64,000 nucleotides of DNA from Muraenolepis orangiensis (lineage: Eukaryota; Chordata; Actinopteri; Gadiformes; Muraenolepididae): positions 123,501 to 187,500 of the forward strand of contig JANIIK010000484.1 of assembly GCA_027704905.1 (NCBI GenBank), written 5' to 3'. This document shows positions 21,267 through 33,166 of the stretch, one piece after another. The notes under the pieces are model-generated. The model was not told the origin of the DNA. It did not search any database and worked only from the letters and a program-made list of their open reading frames with translations. The position numbers were made by a program, and so were the translations under genes. The number at the start of each line of letters is the position of its first letter. Position 1 is the stretch's first letter.

Positions 21267-22512
21267 ATGCCAACGTCAACTCATGCACCCCCAATCATGT
21301 CTAGGAAGATGACTCACAGTGTGGCCGGGTGTCTAATGATGATGGGGACAGCATTACAGAGGAATGATTTTGCAAAGTTTGACCCGACGATATCGCTAAA
21401 TAACATAGACTCCGACTGCACAAATTTAACCGTGCATGTGGCCCCACAGGAGGCGCATCCTATTTCCCTCGTGACGGTAACAATAGATCCAGAGATGACC
21501 TTTGACATGTGTGTAGTAGCAGTTGGGTCCCAACCGCTTGGAGATATACACGTGGATAAATGTATGAAGATATTTTCCTTTTGCACGTTTAAAGGCACGA
21601 CTAAAACAGCACAGATGGCGTCAAGCGAGTACGTAATACCGATACCCTCAGGCACCAGCAACTCTGTGTGCGTTAATGGTACCAGGCCCACGAGGAACCA
21701 GAGTCGTAGAGGGTTTGTGGTGGCTGTGTGGATCTAGGGTCTATCACAGTCTCCCAAACGACTGGTCTGGTCTTTGCGCACCAATATCAATTACACCCCA
21801 GACATACGGCATCATTACGGCAACCCCGGTATCAAAAGTTAGGCGAGAAGAGCGAGCGGTATATTTTAAAAAGCATGATGGAATGTGGGGAACCGACGTC
21901 CCCAACGATTTCAAAATATGGACGACCGCACAGAAGTTCGGTCTTGCACTGTTTCCACAACTAGGCGTGGGTAAGCTTCTTCTTATGGCAGAGACAACTA
22001 ACTATCGACTTCAATCGTTTGTTAACAGCACACTAGCCTCCGTTGGGGCAATCAAGGAGGAACTAACTAGCTTACGGTTGGTTGTAATGCAAAATAGAAT
22101 GGTCTTGGACCAGCTGACAGCGTCTTCAGGAGGGGTTTGTGTTGTGGTGGGTTCATCGTGTTGCACATATATCCCAGACAACGATGCGGATGGCAAGGAG
22201 ATAGACCAAGCAATGCAGAACCTGACAGCCCTTCGCGACGCCATGAGCGAGGACAATATCACCGCAGACGATGACTGGCTACGGGGCATGCTTTCGTCTT
22301 GGAAACCCTGGCTAGTAATGATATGTATCTGGGCAGGGGGACTCTTAGTGTTACTTTGCATATGTTCAATGTGTGGGATTCCCTGCATGCGGAATCTGGT
22401 AGATAAGGCCATAAACAAAAGGGAGGCACACGTCCTCATGAAGTGGAATGCTGATAGCGACGACTGGACTCCACCATTCGTGGACGTTAACTTGGCACAT
22501 CTGAATGAATAG
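21267..22512 (+). pseudogene. env: Endogenous retroviral env relic (SU part and TM)
   Basis: Two frames overlap. An upstream frame (21267-21737) holds a Cys-containing surface-subunit fragment with several N-glycosylation motifs. The second (21676-22512) begins with a WLCG motif and a short Cys-bearing domain, then a heptad-repeat helix, a CX6CC disulfide motif (C155, C162, C163 of that frame) and one membrane span (about residues 211-233). A cytoplasmic tail of about 45 residues follows. This arrangement is typical of gamma-type Env proteins. A frame change near 21700 separates the parts, no obvious furin site or signal peptide is visible, and the 5' part of the surface subunit is missing or degraded. 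It is not a functional envelope gene as it stands. Confidence 0.8.
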
Positions 22513-22980
22513 GGATCCTGAACCTTTCCCCTAATCTATGATCATTGAGGAGGGACGGTGGGGGGAAGTGCCCCCTAAGGTCCCAAGTCGCAGAACCGTG
22601 ATCATGGAGGCGGGGTTAGAGGAGGCATTGCTATTCACCAAGATGAAGACCTCACCAGTGTGTACCAGACTGTATCCCCAACTGCTTGTGTTGAATGTGT
22701 TTAATGTGTTGAATGTGATGAACTTTATTTTGTAACTAATGGTAAAACAGCTTTCAGTAATATCATGTTTGCTCAGTGCTCATGAAGATGTATTAGTAGA
22801 CCTAACAAGGCGTAACACATTGGATGTTTTAAGTGACCTGACCAACTAAGGTGATATTTTACCTTTAGGGATGCGTGACGATGCAGATGTATTGAATTGT
22901 TATGAATAATTCAAATCATCAATGAAGTGTGTTTTTTTTCCATTTGTTTAATTGTTGTGTGATAATTATGATGATAATAA
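22513..22980. other. Provirus 3' untranslated region
   Basis: This interval between the env stop and the polypurine tract contains no recognisable gene. It includes a short duplicated ttgaatgtgtttaatgtgttg pattern near 22690-22715 and AT-rich sequence. Confidence 0.5.
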
Positions 22981-22995
22981 TCAAAAGGGAGGAAA
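22981..22995 (+). promoter_or_regulatory. Polypurine tract of the provirus
   Basis: The sequence tcaaaagggaggaaa directly precedes the 3' LTR start (TGTAATGG). Position and composition fit a plus-strand primer. Confidence 0.8.
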
Positions 22996-23656
22996 TGTAA
23001 TGGAAAAATCATATGTTGTCCCTTCTATCAGTGTTCTCTGTTTATTGACCTCAGGGTTCTAGTAGAGAATGCAAATGTAGTTCTCCCTATCACCCTTTTG
23101 TCCTATTGTCCTGAGGGGTCTTGTCTTGTCCTTATCCTGCTTGACCAACTGTAATGTTTATCTCACAGCGGGGGACAGTGGCTATTGCAGTCTACAGCTG
23201 TTGAAGGGGGGTTGGCATACAACTATTGAGCTGGATCAAAGGCTTGGCCGCTCCTGGTTCAACACCTCTGGCTTCCTCTGCCTGCACGAGAGTTCCTCTG
23301 TTCCCGTGCTGGAGATGGGGGTGGTGGAGCCAGGTGGTCAAGACTTGCATCATTGGGGTGAAAGACAGTGTCTTAGGGGCAGTCCTAAGGAGGGATAAAT
23401 ACTGAGTGTTGCCAGCATTACGGTGGACTTCCCTATCCTCACCTCATAGGATTCGGGGCTCCCGACAAAGCTTTGTCTGTCTGTTGTCTGTCTGTTGTCT
23501 GACTGTCTGTCAATTTGTCTGTTTGGCCACTTGTCTACTTGTATTTGTTCATTGTGTTCTGCTTGCTTGATAAATCTTCAAACTTAATTGAGTTCATGTG
23601 TGACAGTTCTTATTGATTGATAATTTGCCTTCTTATTCACGTAGATTTCCACCACA
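22996..23656 (+). repeat. 3' LTR of the provirus
   Basis: It starts TGTAATGG and ends CCACCACA, an imperfect inverted pair. A TATA-like ggataaatac is near 23394, followed by a leader with gtctgtctgttgtctg repeats. Its last 75 bases match the 5' LTR remnant ending at 6554. LINE sequence begins at the next base. Confidence 0.85.
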
Positions 23657-23667
23657 ATCCCCTCAAG

Positions 23668-25677
23668 TCTTTCTGTTCCCCGAACCTGGAGTACCTGATG
23701 CTTATGTGCCGTCCATTATGGCTACCTCGGGAGTTTACAGCGGTAACCGTGACCGCTGTTTACAGTCCCCCACAAGCCAACACGGACACAGTGCTGAAGG
23801 AACTGTACGGGGCTATCAGTGAACAGGAGTCGGCACACCCTGAGGCTGCTCTCATCTTGGCGGGGGACTTCAACAAGGCGAACCTGAAGAAGGTTCTCCC
23901 GAAGTTCTACCAACACATAACGAGGGCCTCGACCACTGCTACACTCCCTTCCGTGATTCAAGGCCCTCCTCCGCCCACCGTTCAGCAAATCAGACCACCG
24001 CTCTATCCAGCTACTCCCCGCCTATAGGCAGAGACTGAAGCAGCAACCGATCGCTGTGAGGGAGGTCCAATGCTGGTCGGACAGATCGGACTCTATGCTG
24101 CAGGATTGTTTTGATCACGCTGACTGGGACATGTTCCGGGTCGCCTCGGACAATAACATCAACGAGTACGTGTCCTCGGTCACTGGGTTCATCAAAAAGT
24201 GCATAGATGACGTTGTTCCAACCAAGTCGTTTCGGATTTATCCCAACCACAAACCGTGGATTAACGGCGACGTTCGCACTGCCCTCCACGTGTGTAACGC
24301 CGCCTTTGGCTCCGGGAATATGGAGGAATATACGAGAGCCCGTTACGACCTCCGTAAGACCATCGTCACTGCCAAGCGGGAGTACAAGGACAGAGTGGAG
24401 GAGATATTCGAGAGCCACGACGCGAGGGGTATGTGGCAGGGGCTACAGACGATAACGAACTTCAGAGGGAGAACCAGTTGTGTAGAGAACTCCTCTACCT
24501 CCGTCCTAGGAGAGCTAAATACTTTTTTTGCTCGGTTCGACGTGAACGGCAGCCCGCCGAAGCCAGCGCCGCCTGAGGAGACCAGCCTGCTGAACATCTC
24601 GGAGGCGGATGTGCGCCGCACCTTCAACATCCGTAAGGCGGCAGGCCCAGACGACATCCTCAGAACATGCGCAGACCAGTTGGCAGGAGTCTTTGCAGAC
24701 ATCTTCAACCTCTCCCTGTCCCAGGCTGTTGTTCCCGCGGTCTTCAAGATATCCACCATCGTGCCTGTCCCTAAACAACCCAAGGTAACATGCCTGAATG
24801 ACTATAGACCTGTAGCCCTCACCTCGATTGTCAGCAAATGCTTCGAGAGGTTGGTCAAGGACTTTATTTGCTCCGTGTTACCTGCCACGCTGGACCCATG
24901 GCAATTTGCATATCGTCAAAACAGATCCACGGACGACGCAATTGCCATGGCCCTCCACACTGCCCTTTCCCACCTGGAGGGAAAGCACTGTTATGTGCGA
25001 ATGCTGTTTGTGGACTACAGCTCAGCGTTCAACAGGATATTTCCTGCCAAGCTCGACACCAAGCTTAGAGCTTACCTCCTGTCGGACCGCCACCAGGTGG
25101 TGAGGATGGGCAGCACCACCTCAGAGCCACTGACCATCAACACGGGAGCCCCCCAGGGATGCGTGCTGAGCCCTCTCCTCTACTCCCTCTACACCCACGA
25201 CTGCATGGCTATGCACAGCTCCAACATCATCACCAAGTTTGCTGACGACACGACAGTGATGGGCCTGACCAAGGAGCTGATCGTGGACTACTTCAAGTTC
25301 CTCGGCGTGCACATCTCCGAGGACCTCACATGGTCCACGCACACCACACACGTGGTGAAAAGGGCCCAACAATGCCTGTATTTCCTCAGGCGTCTGAGGA
25401 AATTCAGCATGGGCCCCCGCATCCTGAGAACATTCTACACCGGCAAAATTGAGAGTGTTCTTACAGGGTGTACGGGAACTGCACCGCACTCGAGCGCAGA
25501 GTGCTTCAAAGGGTGGTGCGGACGGCCCAGTATATGGTTGGAGGTGAGCTCCCCTCCCTCCTGGATATATACAACCAGCGGTGCATGGCCAAGGCCAAAC
25601 GCATCATAAAAGACAATGCCCACCAGCCACGAACTGTACTCACTGTTACCGTCAGGCAGGCAGGGGCGGCAGTCTAG
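23668..25677 (+). pseudogene. LINE endonuclease/reverse transcriptase remnant
   Basis: The first segment (to about 24027) contains endonuclease sequence with the LAGDFNKANL motif. After a frame change, 24056-25500 encodes the linker and reverse transcriptase: [28 protein letters not shown] with the catalytic Asp kept, TGAPQGCVLSPLLYSLYTHD and FADDTTVMG. Compared with the minus-strand copy, two in-frame blocks are missing: about 14 residues after KLDTKLR and about 50 residues between TTVMGL and TKELIVD. A frameshift near 25465 moves the C terminus (NCTALERRVLQRVVRTAQ) into another frame. Not functional. Confidence 0.85.
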
Positions 25678-25687
25678 CTCAGGAGGT

Positions 25688-25925
25688 CAAGTCAAGTCAA
25701 GTCAATTTTATTTGTATAGCCCTTAATCACAGTTATAGTCTCAAAGGGCTTCACATGCCACATGTTTACAACACCCCCCAAACCCTGGCCCCCCTAAGGG
25801 CAAGAAAAAACTCCCTTAATTACGTAGGAAGAAATCTTGAGAAGGAACACAGAGTAGAAGGGGATCCCTCCTTCCAGGGATGGTTCAGGAGTGCAATGGG
25901 TGCCATAAGTGACTTATAGTAATGT
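25688..25925. repeat. Common fish interspersed repeat inserted in LINE tail
   Basis: The stretch from tcaagtcaattttatttgtatagccc to ccataagtgacttatag lacks coding potential. A diverged relative of its start occurs at about 40592-40640 (gtcaagtccattttattagtatag). It separates two parts of the LINE 3' region that are contiguous in the minus-strand copy. Family name not assigned. Confidence 0.55.
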
Positions 25926-25961
25926 ACAAAGTACAAAGATAATAATAATAATACATATAAA

Positions 25962-26185
25962 GGAGGTAGAGCGGTCGCCTCACAACCGGAAGGTTGCTGG
26001 TTCGATCCCCGGCTCCTCCTAGCAAAAACTGTCGAGGTGTCCTTGAGGAAGACCCTAACCCTAACTGCTCCCCGGGCGCTGTATGAATAGCTGCCCACTG
26101 CTCCTAATACTAGGATGGGTTAAATGCAGAGAACACGTTTCACTGTATGTCTTCATGTATGTGACCAATAAAGAGGATTCAATCC
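25962..26185 (+). repeat. tRNA-derived SINE
   Basis: The first 58 bases are tRNA-like: ggagg pairs with cctcc at the ends, an anticodon-like stem (caacc/ggttg) follows, and a B box ggttcgatccc lies at 25999-26009. The downstream body (ctgctccccgggcgctgtatg... atgggttaaatgcagag) and an accaataaagagg tail are typical of fish SINEs. The 5' part of the tRNA head (before the A box) is short, so the copy is slightly truncated. It is not a functional tRNA. Confidence 0.75.
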
Positions 26186-26600
26186 TCACGAGTTGTTGTT
26201 TGTTGATACCGCAGTATCAAGTGGTATCAAATAGACTCAGAGATAGCTTCCACAGTCAGGCTGAACAAGGCTGTATAGCATATAACAGTGTATATTTTAT
26301 TACATTGATTTATATATACATATTGCTCTGTTCTGTGCTAATATATTGCATTTCATATATGCACTTTAAATTTTTATATATTTAACTTTATACAGTTTGT
26401 ACTTTTTACTTCTTTTTTTATTCTATTATTTTTATTTTTATAACCGCTGTCTGTCGTCGGGTATTGCACATAAGATTTTCACCCATTGCTTATACTTTTA
26501 TAACTTTGATGTGACAATAAACTTGACTTGACTTGACCTATTGATTGTTTGTGGGGTTTTAATAAATACAATAGTCAGACTTATTTAGTTTTGGATGACT

Positions 26601-26960
26601 TTATTCTGAAACAGTTTCAGACCACTGGACGTGTATCAGAGAATTCCCACCACAGTTTACGGTAACATTTTTGCAGATTTGCCTTCGTCTGTGGGTTTTA
26701 CATCTCAGGACAGTGCGGGGCAGCTCCACAATACTGATAGGTGTAGGTGTACTATAAACCTCTAGTATGCTGTCTAGTATGTTGCTGCTGCTGTGACCAG
26801 TATAAAAACCTGGAGGCACCTCAGTGTCAGCATTACGTGCTACATCACCCATGCTAACTAACCTAGTTAACCCACTCGCTATTCTAGACTCTGCAACGTG
26901 GGCTAGTACATTGCTAGCAGGTTCACTAATTGCCTGCGTCCCAGCGTGCTGTAAGTGCAT
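26601..26960 (-). pseudogene. C-terminal extension downstream of the SGNH relic
   Basis: A 119-residue open frame on the minus strand follows the SGNH-domain relic directly. It has no domain I recognise; the C terminus contains a basic TVLRCKTHRRRQICKN patch. It could be the tail of the same retroelement protein after a frame break. Confidence 0.4.
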
Positions 26961-26989
26961 AAGTCACGCCTAGCTAAGACATCTATCTA

Positions 26990-27632
26990 TGTTTTCTGAC
27001 ATAATTAAGGCGCCTAACCCAGTAGGGTGAAGGCCGTCTCTCATCAGCATGCCAGGGCAGTCCCACATGGAGGACCAAAACCTAAGTAAACCCTGCTCTT
27101 CACTAAGTCGTGCCAGCCAACGATTCAGGAAAAATCTACTGTAACTATCTAATCTACTATAACACTCATCATTATTCCTGGTAGGTAGAGGGCCAGAGAG
27201 AATGAATTGATGCCGACATCTTTATGGCAAAGTCACACAGTATAACTGTTACTTTTAGTGTTTTCTGATTGTGTCATCCTAGTATCGTTGGTGCCGACAT
27301 GAATTACAATGTTGTCAAAACTAGTGTTGGGTGTGTCTAACTTAACTCTGTGTTCTTACCGCATGCCAGCACCCTAAGATGTGTAGTTTAACTTTACGTG
27401 TAACAGAGTCGCCTATGACTAGCGTCTTCCTCCCCGAAAGAGACTTGCGAGGAGGGTTGCCTACCTTCGTAAGTGGTGTTGCCGACAGGGTGCCCTGAAC
27501 GGAGCTAATGCTAATGCTAGCGCTAACGCTACGAGACCGCCTGGCAGGTCTCTTCTCTGCACTCTCTGGAGTTTGTCTTTTCTATGGACGCTATCTTTTC
27601 CTCCTCTAGTTGACAGATACGTCTCTCTAGAA
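26990..27632 (-). pseudogene. SGNH/GDSL-hydrolase-type retroelement ORF1, C-terminal part
   Basis: Read on the minus strand, a coiled-coil segment (LERRICQLEEEKIASIEK) is followed, across frame breaks, by SGNH blocks. Block I is TLVIGDSVTRKVKL (catalytic Ser in GDS), block III is IVIHVGTNDTR and block V is RDGLHPTGLGA (Asp and His). This layout, coiled coil then esterase, matches the ORF1 esterase domain known from vertebrate CR1/L2-group LINEs. Several frameshifts and a stop make it non-functional. The N-terminal part lies beyond the hAT insertion, at 33413-33464. Confidence 0.7.
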
Positions 27633-27873
27633 CAGTGGTTCTTAACCTGGGTTTGATCGAACCCCAGGGGTTCGGTGAGTCTGTCTCAGGGGTTCGGCGG
27701 AGGTCAAGACACACACCCGACTCATATGATTCGTGATGACACGCCCCGCTTGGCCATCATTGGCTGCAGGTGATCACGCAACATTGCTTGGCCTATCTGT
27801 GCTGCACTTGTGACTGTCGTGATGTTACGTCGTGTGATTTCTTTCTTAATATTTTAATCCCTTCATACTAACT

Positions 27874-28130
27874 ATGTCGAGCAAAAAAAGAAAGTGGTCG
27901 GACGAATATGTACATGTATAACGGAACGTGATGGGAGTCAGCGTCCTAACTGCATTATTTGCAATGCCAAGTTGAGCAATTCTAGTCTAGCACCGGCAAA
28001 AGTAAGAGAACACTTCCTTAAGCTGCATGGAGATGGAAAATACAAGAACACAACGCTTGCTGAATTCAAGGTGAAGAGAGCCAGATTCGATGAAAAGGCT
28101 ACTCTGCCTGTTCTCGGCTTTGTACCCATC
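27874..28130 (+). pseudogene. hAT transposase N-terminus with BED finger
   Basis: It starts MSSKKRKWSDEYV and hits a stop after about 15 codons. In another frame it continues as a BED-type finger (CIICNAKLSNSSLAPAKVRE... LHGDGKY) and a conserved KRARFDEKATLPVLGF segment. Coding similarity ends at PIN where LINE sequence begins, and resumes at about 31660. The reading frame that runs into the LINE (to 28436) is a chimera, not a gene. Confidence 0.8.
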
Positions 28131-31100
28131 AACAACAAGTTCTCGCGCTGCCGTCTCGTTGTCTCTCCCACCCGCGCGCTGAACAGGAACATCGCGGATA
28201 CTGTGTGGTCTGGGGAAATGGCCCATATCGTGATTCTGCTGTGCCTGTTAACTGTTTTGGACTATGAGAAGATGTCTAGTCATTCTGAGAAGTCTACTGG
28301 ATTCAGGTCTGTTCTCCCACCCTCAGTGGGCATCCCCTGCAAAGGTTCGGATGTGTTACACAAACAATTACCGGTTGCCTTGTCACAGACAATCTGCTCG
28401 ACAAATATGTTTGTCTTTTTCACTTGCCTGCTATGATGGTTCTTCAGGACTGCTTCTTGAGCTCTAATCACACTTTCATAGACTTTGCTGGTGATTTTAA
28501 AGAAGATGACAATGTATGTGTGTCGATTAAGAGGAAAAGATGCCTGGTTTTCTTGTTATTATTGCTATCAGGAAATGTACAACCTAACCCTGGAGCGCCC
28601 AGTAGGAGTCAGATCGCTACTCCTGCTGATTGTAGGTCTGGGCTGGGTTTCATTCACTTAAATGTGCGCAGTCTGTTAGGTCAACTAGATTTAGTCCGCA
28701 TTTGGGCGAGCTCGACTGACGCTGATGTCATTGTCTTGTCAGAAACGTGGCTAAATAAATCCATATTGGCCTCTGACATATCCTTAAATGGCTACAGTGT
28801 ATATCGTACCGACAGACCTAATAAAGGTGGTGGCGTTGCCATTTATGTGAAAAATAAGTTTTGTGTAACCAAGATGGTTTCCAAATCTATCAGTAAACAA
28901 CTAGAATTGTTTGCCTTAAATATGGAAGTAGCAAAGGGTCAACAGGTCATGGTGGTGGGCTGTTACAGACCCCCCTCAGCTGTCAAGGACTCCTTGTCTT
29001 CGTTGGCTAATCTTTTAGCTCAACTAGACTACAAGGAAATAGTGCTACTTGGAGATTTTAACTGGGACTGGTTAACTGCAGTATCAGAGGATTTTAAAAA
29101 CCTTTGTATCTCATTGAATGTTACTCAGATTGTTGACAGTCCTACTCGCCCTAACATTAAGTCCCCAAATAAATCCTCCCTAATTGATCTCATTCTAACT
29201 AATGTTCCCCATAAATACTCATCTGTGGGAGTATTTGCGAATGATGTGAGTGACCACTGTGTTGTAGCCACAATTAGGGACACAAAGGTCCAAAAGGTTA
29301 AACCTGGTATTATCATTAAGAGAGACACAAAACATTTTGTGGAGCTCGGTTTTGTTCATGATCTGTTTGGGTTTGATTGGGGAAGAATCGATCTGTGTCC
29401 TGATGTAGAAACTGCATGGTCTTATTTTTATCTTGGTTTTATGGAGATCATTGATAGACACGCACCCCTGCGTACATTTAGAGTAAAGGGACGAGACAAT
29501 CCTTGGTTTTCTGCTGAACGGTCTAGTCTCCTGTATGAGAGAAACAAGGCCTGGGCAAAGGCTAGGAAATCAGGCTCAGAGGTAGAATGGCTGCGTTTTA
29601 GGCAGCTAAGGAATAGCTTCACTTCACATGTCAAAAGTGCAAAGTCTAAGTATTATCTGTCAGTTACCACAGAAAACCTAAATAATCCTGGGAAATTTTG
29701 GAAAGCCATAAAATCGATATCCACCGGTGAAATCCGTAATGAGCTACCTCCGTGCCTTACCACAGCATCTGGCACTATATCGGACAGGGCCACTATGCTA
29801 AATGGCTTTAATAAGCATTTTGTGTCCTGCGGGTCTATGTTTGATTCTGTGACTAACTCTGCTTCTGTGAACACCTCAATCCGTGACTCTGAACAATTTG
29901 GTTTGGGAAACCCTTTCAGTTTTACTCCTTTTACTGTTAATGTTGTTCATGAAGCATTATCTAAGTTAGATCCTAAGAAACCGGCTGGCCCGGACAATGT
30001 AGAACCTTTCTTTTTAAAGATAGCTGCAGATTTTATTGCTCCACCTCTCACTACTCTTTTTAACCTCTCCCTCAGCACAAATGCAATTCCAAAAGTATGG
30101 AAGGCAGCTTATGTCTTGCCTTTACTAAAAGGAGGGGAGGCAACTATTTTAAATAACTACAGGCCAATCTCTAAATTGTCAGTTCTGGCGAAGGTGCTCG
30201 AACGCCTCGTGAGTGAACAAGTAAAGGAGTTTTTATGTAAAAATGATATCCTGTCTAAATATCAGTCAGGTTTCATAAAGAAACATAGCACCATCACTGA
30301 GACAAGGGAAGTGGTGAATGATATGGCGAGTATTTTAGATAATAAGCAGAGTTGTGCAGCCCTATTTATTGACCTTTCCAAAGCTTTTGATACCGTCAAT
30401 CATCACATCTTAAAGCAGAGGCTACTCAGTATTGGCATATCCAGCCATGCAGTGGGGTGGTTTGTGAACTACCTCTCTGAAAGGTCCCAATGTGTTCACT
30501 TTGATGGGCTCACTTCTGAGTGGTTGAACATTGCTAATGGTGTTCCCCAAGGTTCTGTTTTAGGTCCACTTTTATTCTCCATCTATATCAACAGTTTAGG
30601 TGAAAATGTGGATGAAGCTACTTTACATTTTTATGCGGATGATACCGTGATGTATTGTGCAGGTCCCTCCATTAAGGAGGCTGTTGTTAAATTACAGGCT
30701 GCTTTTAACATTATTCAGATGCAGCTCGCTGAGCTTAAGCTTCTTTTAAATGTTGAGAAAACCAAGGTAATGCTCTTTTCAAAAGCTAAAAAGACTCCAG
30801 AGACTGCTTTGGATATTGTTACTATGCAAGGACTAGTAGTCGCCGTGGTTACCTGTTATAAATACCTTGGTATCTGGCTTGATGATTGTCTCTCTTTTAA
30901 ACTTCAGGTCATTCATCTGCTTAAAAAGCTGAGGGTTAGGCTAGGTTTGTTTTTAGAAACAAGTCCTGTTTCTCATTTGAAGCCAGGAAAAGGCTAGTCA
31001 CTGTGACCTTTTTACCTGTGCTGGACTATGGTGATTTGATTTATATGAATGCACCTGCCCATTACCTGGAAAAGTTAGATGCCGCCTATCACAGTGCTCT

Positions 31101-31655
31101 GAGATTTGTTACTAACTGTAAAGCACTTACTCATCACTGTACCCTGTATGCCAGGGCAGGTCTTCCTTCACTCACTGTACGGAGGCTCAGTCATTGGTAC
31201 ATGTTCATCTACAAAGCCATGCTGGGTAAACTACCTTCTTATATCTGCTCTCTGATCTCTCGACAAATTGAAAGTACTTATTGCCTGAGATCTCATGATG
31301 TGGTTTTATTAAATGTGCCAAGTGCTAGGACTGTCTTAGGGAAGAAAGCTTTTAGTTGTGCAGCTCCACTAACTTGGAACAGTCTGCAAAAATGTTTAAA
31401 ACTGAGCACTTTGGTTCCCCTGCATAATTTAAAAACTGGGCTGGGTGACATGCTGTTTGATACTCATGGTACCTGTCACTGTAAATAGAGTTTGTAAACT
31501 GTACCTGTAATTGATGTTGTATGTCGTCCTTATTGTTGTTCTGTTGTTGTTATGTTCCATGTGTAACCAATGTGCTGCAGGTCACCCTTGAAAAAGAGAT
31601 CTTTTGATCTCAAGGGGCTTTCACCTGGTTAAATAAAGGCTACAAACAAACAAAC
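28131..31655 (+). mobile_element. L2/CR1-group LINE inserted in the hAT transposase
   Basis: It carries an endonuclease-reverse transcriptase frame and ends with ctggttaaataaaggctac followed by an (aaac)n tail. The transposase sequence on either side joins at the insertion point. The exact 5' edge is uncertain by a few bases. It appears almost full length, with a short untranslated or ORF1-like leader. Confidence 0.85.
28433..31488 (+). pseudogene. L2-like LINE ORF2 (endonuclease-RT), one frameshift
   Basis: From the ATG at 28433 the first frame runs to 30997. An apurinic-type endonuclease has LNVRSLLGQLD, SETWL, GDFNWDW and SDHCVV. A reverse transcriptase has LDPKKPAGPD, LNNYRPIS, LFIDLSKAFDTVNH with its catalytic Asp, GVPQGSVLGPLLFS and FYADDTVMY. 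Near 30950 the frame shifts; the C-terminal region (VTVTFLPVLDYGDLIYM... to the stop at 31488) follows in another frame. Apart from that single break all main motifs are intact, so this is a relatively young copy. Confidence 0.88.
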
Positions 31656-31659
31656 AAAC

Positions 31660-33166
31660 CGATCCTCACAGCATCGTACGAAGTTGCTTACCTGATCGCA
31701 AAGCAGGGCAAACCACACACCATTGGTGAAACACTCATAAAACCACAGTGTTGAAGATGGCGAATATCATGCTGGGAAAAGCGGCTGAAGTTAAGTTATC
31801 CAAAATTCCTCTTTCAAATGACACCATCAGCGACAGAATAGAGGACATGAGCAAAGACATCTTGGCTCAAGTAGTTGCAGATCTGATTTCAAGCCCGGCA
31901 AAATTCAGCCTTCAACTCGACGAGACCACAGACGTTTCCAATCTAAGCCAGCTTGCTGTATTTGTGCGCTATGTGAAATACGACGTGATAAAGGAAGATT
32001 TTTTATTTTGTAAGCCTCTTACAACAACAACTAAGGCAGCCGATGTGAAGAAACTTGTGGATGACTTCTTCAAAGACAACAATCTTTCGTGGGATATGGT
32101 TTCTGCTGTTTGTTCGGACGGAGCTCCAGTCATGCTGGGAAGAAAGTCTGGTTTTGGTGCGCTAGTGAAAGCCGATGCACCACACATCATTGTTACGCAT
32201 TGTATTCTGCACAGGCATGCGTTGGCAACAAAAAGCCTCCAAAACTGGCAGAAGTATTAAAAATTGTAGTGGAATGCGTGAACTATGTGCGAAATAGTGC
32301 TCTGAGGCACCGCATCTTCAGTGAGCTGTGTAAAGAAATGGGCTCTGAATTCGAGGTACTTCTGTACCATTCTAACGTTCGGTGGTTATCCCGGGGACAG
32401 GTGCTGAATCGTGTTTTTGCCGTGCGTGTGGAATTAGCCCTGTTTTTGCAAGAGCACCAACATTGTAATGCAGATTGAGTTCATTCTCATTTTAGCGTAA
32501 ATGGTTGATATCTTCGCAGCTCTCAATCATCTCAATCAACAGAAGCAGGGTGGTGGAGTCAACATCATCAAAGCGGAAGAAAACCTGAAGGCTTTTCAAA
32601 AAAAGCTACCGTTATGGAAACGACGAACAGAGAACTTCGCAAACTTTCCCCTGCTGGACGACTGTGTAAGTAAGATCGAAGATGTATCTGGAATCGGAGA
32701 CATTTCTGTACCCGCGGAACTGAAGCAAGCAATTGCCACGCACTTAGATGAGCTTGCAAAGTCTCTCGACGGATACTTCCCTACAAGAGAGTCATATCCA
32801 GCATGGGTGAGACAGCCGTTCACGTTTAGTGTTGAGACAACAGGTGTAAATGATGAATACCTCAATGAAATCATTGAAATTCAGCAGAGCCAGGTTCAAC
32901 AGCAACTCTTCAGAAGAACAACAGTCTCAACGTTTTGGTGTCAACAAATGGTAAAGTACCCTGTTATTGCTAAGAAAGCTCTGGAATTTTTCATACTGTT
33001 TGTTACAACATATCTTTGCGAGCAATTCTTTTCGGGGATGCTGGACATAAAAACGAAGAAAAGGAACAGACTTTGTTGTGAAAATGACATGAGAGTGGCA
33101 CTTGCCAAGGTGAAGCCGCGCATTTCTGAACTGGTCTCTGAAAGGCAACAGCAGAAGTCACACTGA
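31660..33166 (+). pseudogene. hAT transposase core and C-terminus (ZBED5-like)
   Basis: It resumes after the LINE with SYEVAYLIAKQGKPHTIGE. The catalytic regions FSLQLDETTDVSNLSQLAVF and VCSDGAPVMLGRKSGF carry the first two acidic residues, followed by HSNVRWLSRGQVLNR. The C-terminal dimerisation region YLCEQFFSGMLDIKTKKRNRL keeps the Glu that copy A has lost. Frameshifts occur near 31755, near 32225 and near 32478, and the frame ends in SERQQQKSH. Not functional as it stands, but well preserved. Confidence 0.85.

Larger units (their letters stand above)
5844..23656 (+). mobile_element. Decayed retrovirus-like provirus, heavily interrupted
   Basis: A 5' LTR fragment (5844-5880 and 6473-6554) matches the end of a complete 3' LTR (22996-23656). 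Between them, in the right order, lie a primer-binding site, a gag zinc-knuckle relic, an RNase H/integrase relic, an env relic with a gamma-type transmembrane subunit, and a polypurine tract. Most of gag and pol is missing. A non-autonomous hAT, a whole Gypsy element and two solo LTRs are inserted into it. The pol and env motifs point to a gammaretrovirus/epsilonretrovirus-like endogenous retrovirus. It cannot replicate in this state. No target duplication can be checked because the 5' edge is broken. Confidence 0.75.
23657..26537 (+). mobile_element. Decayed LINE (Rex1/CR1-L2 group), plus strand
   Basis: It carries the endonuclease C-terminal part and reverse transcriptase of a non-LTR element and an (acttg)n 3' tail after tgtgacaataaac at about 26508-26537. 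The same family lies on the minus strand at 53027-56205, which makes deletions here visible. The element starts abruptly at the proviral LTR, either through 5' truncation or because the provirus inserted into it. A composite insertion (about 25680-26200) splits its 3' untranslated region. Confidence 0.85.

Noticed and set aside
25962..26019. Functional tRNA gene
   Set aside because: Truncated 5' part, mispaired D-arm and a SINE body directly downstream.
27894..28436. 180-residue frame with BED-like start
   Set aside because: Chimera of hAT transposase and inserted LINE sequence.
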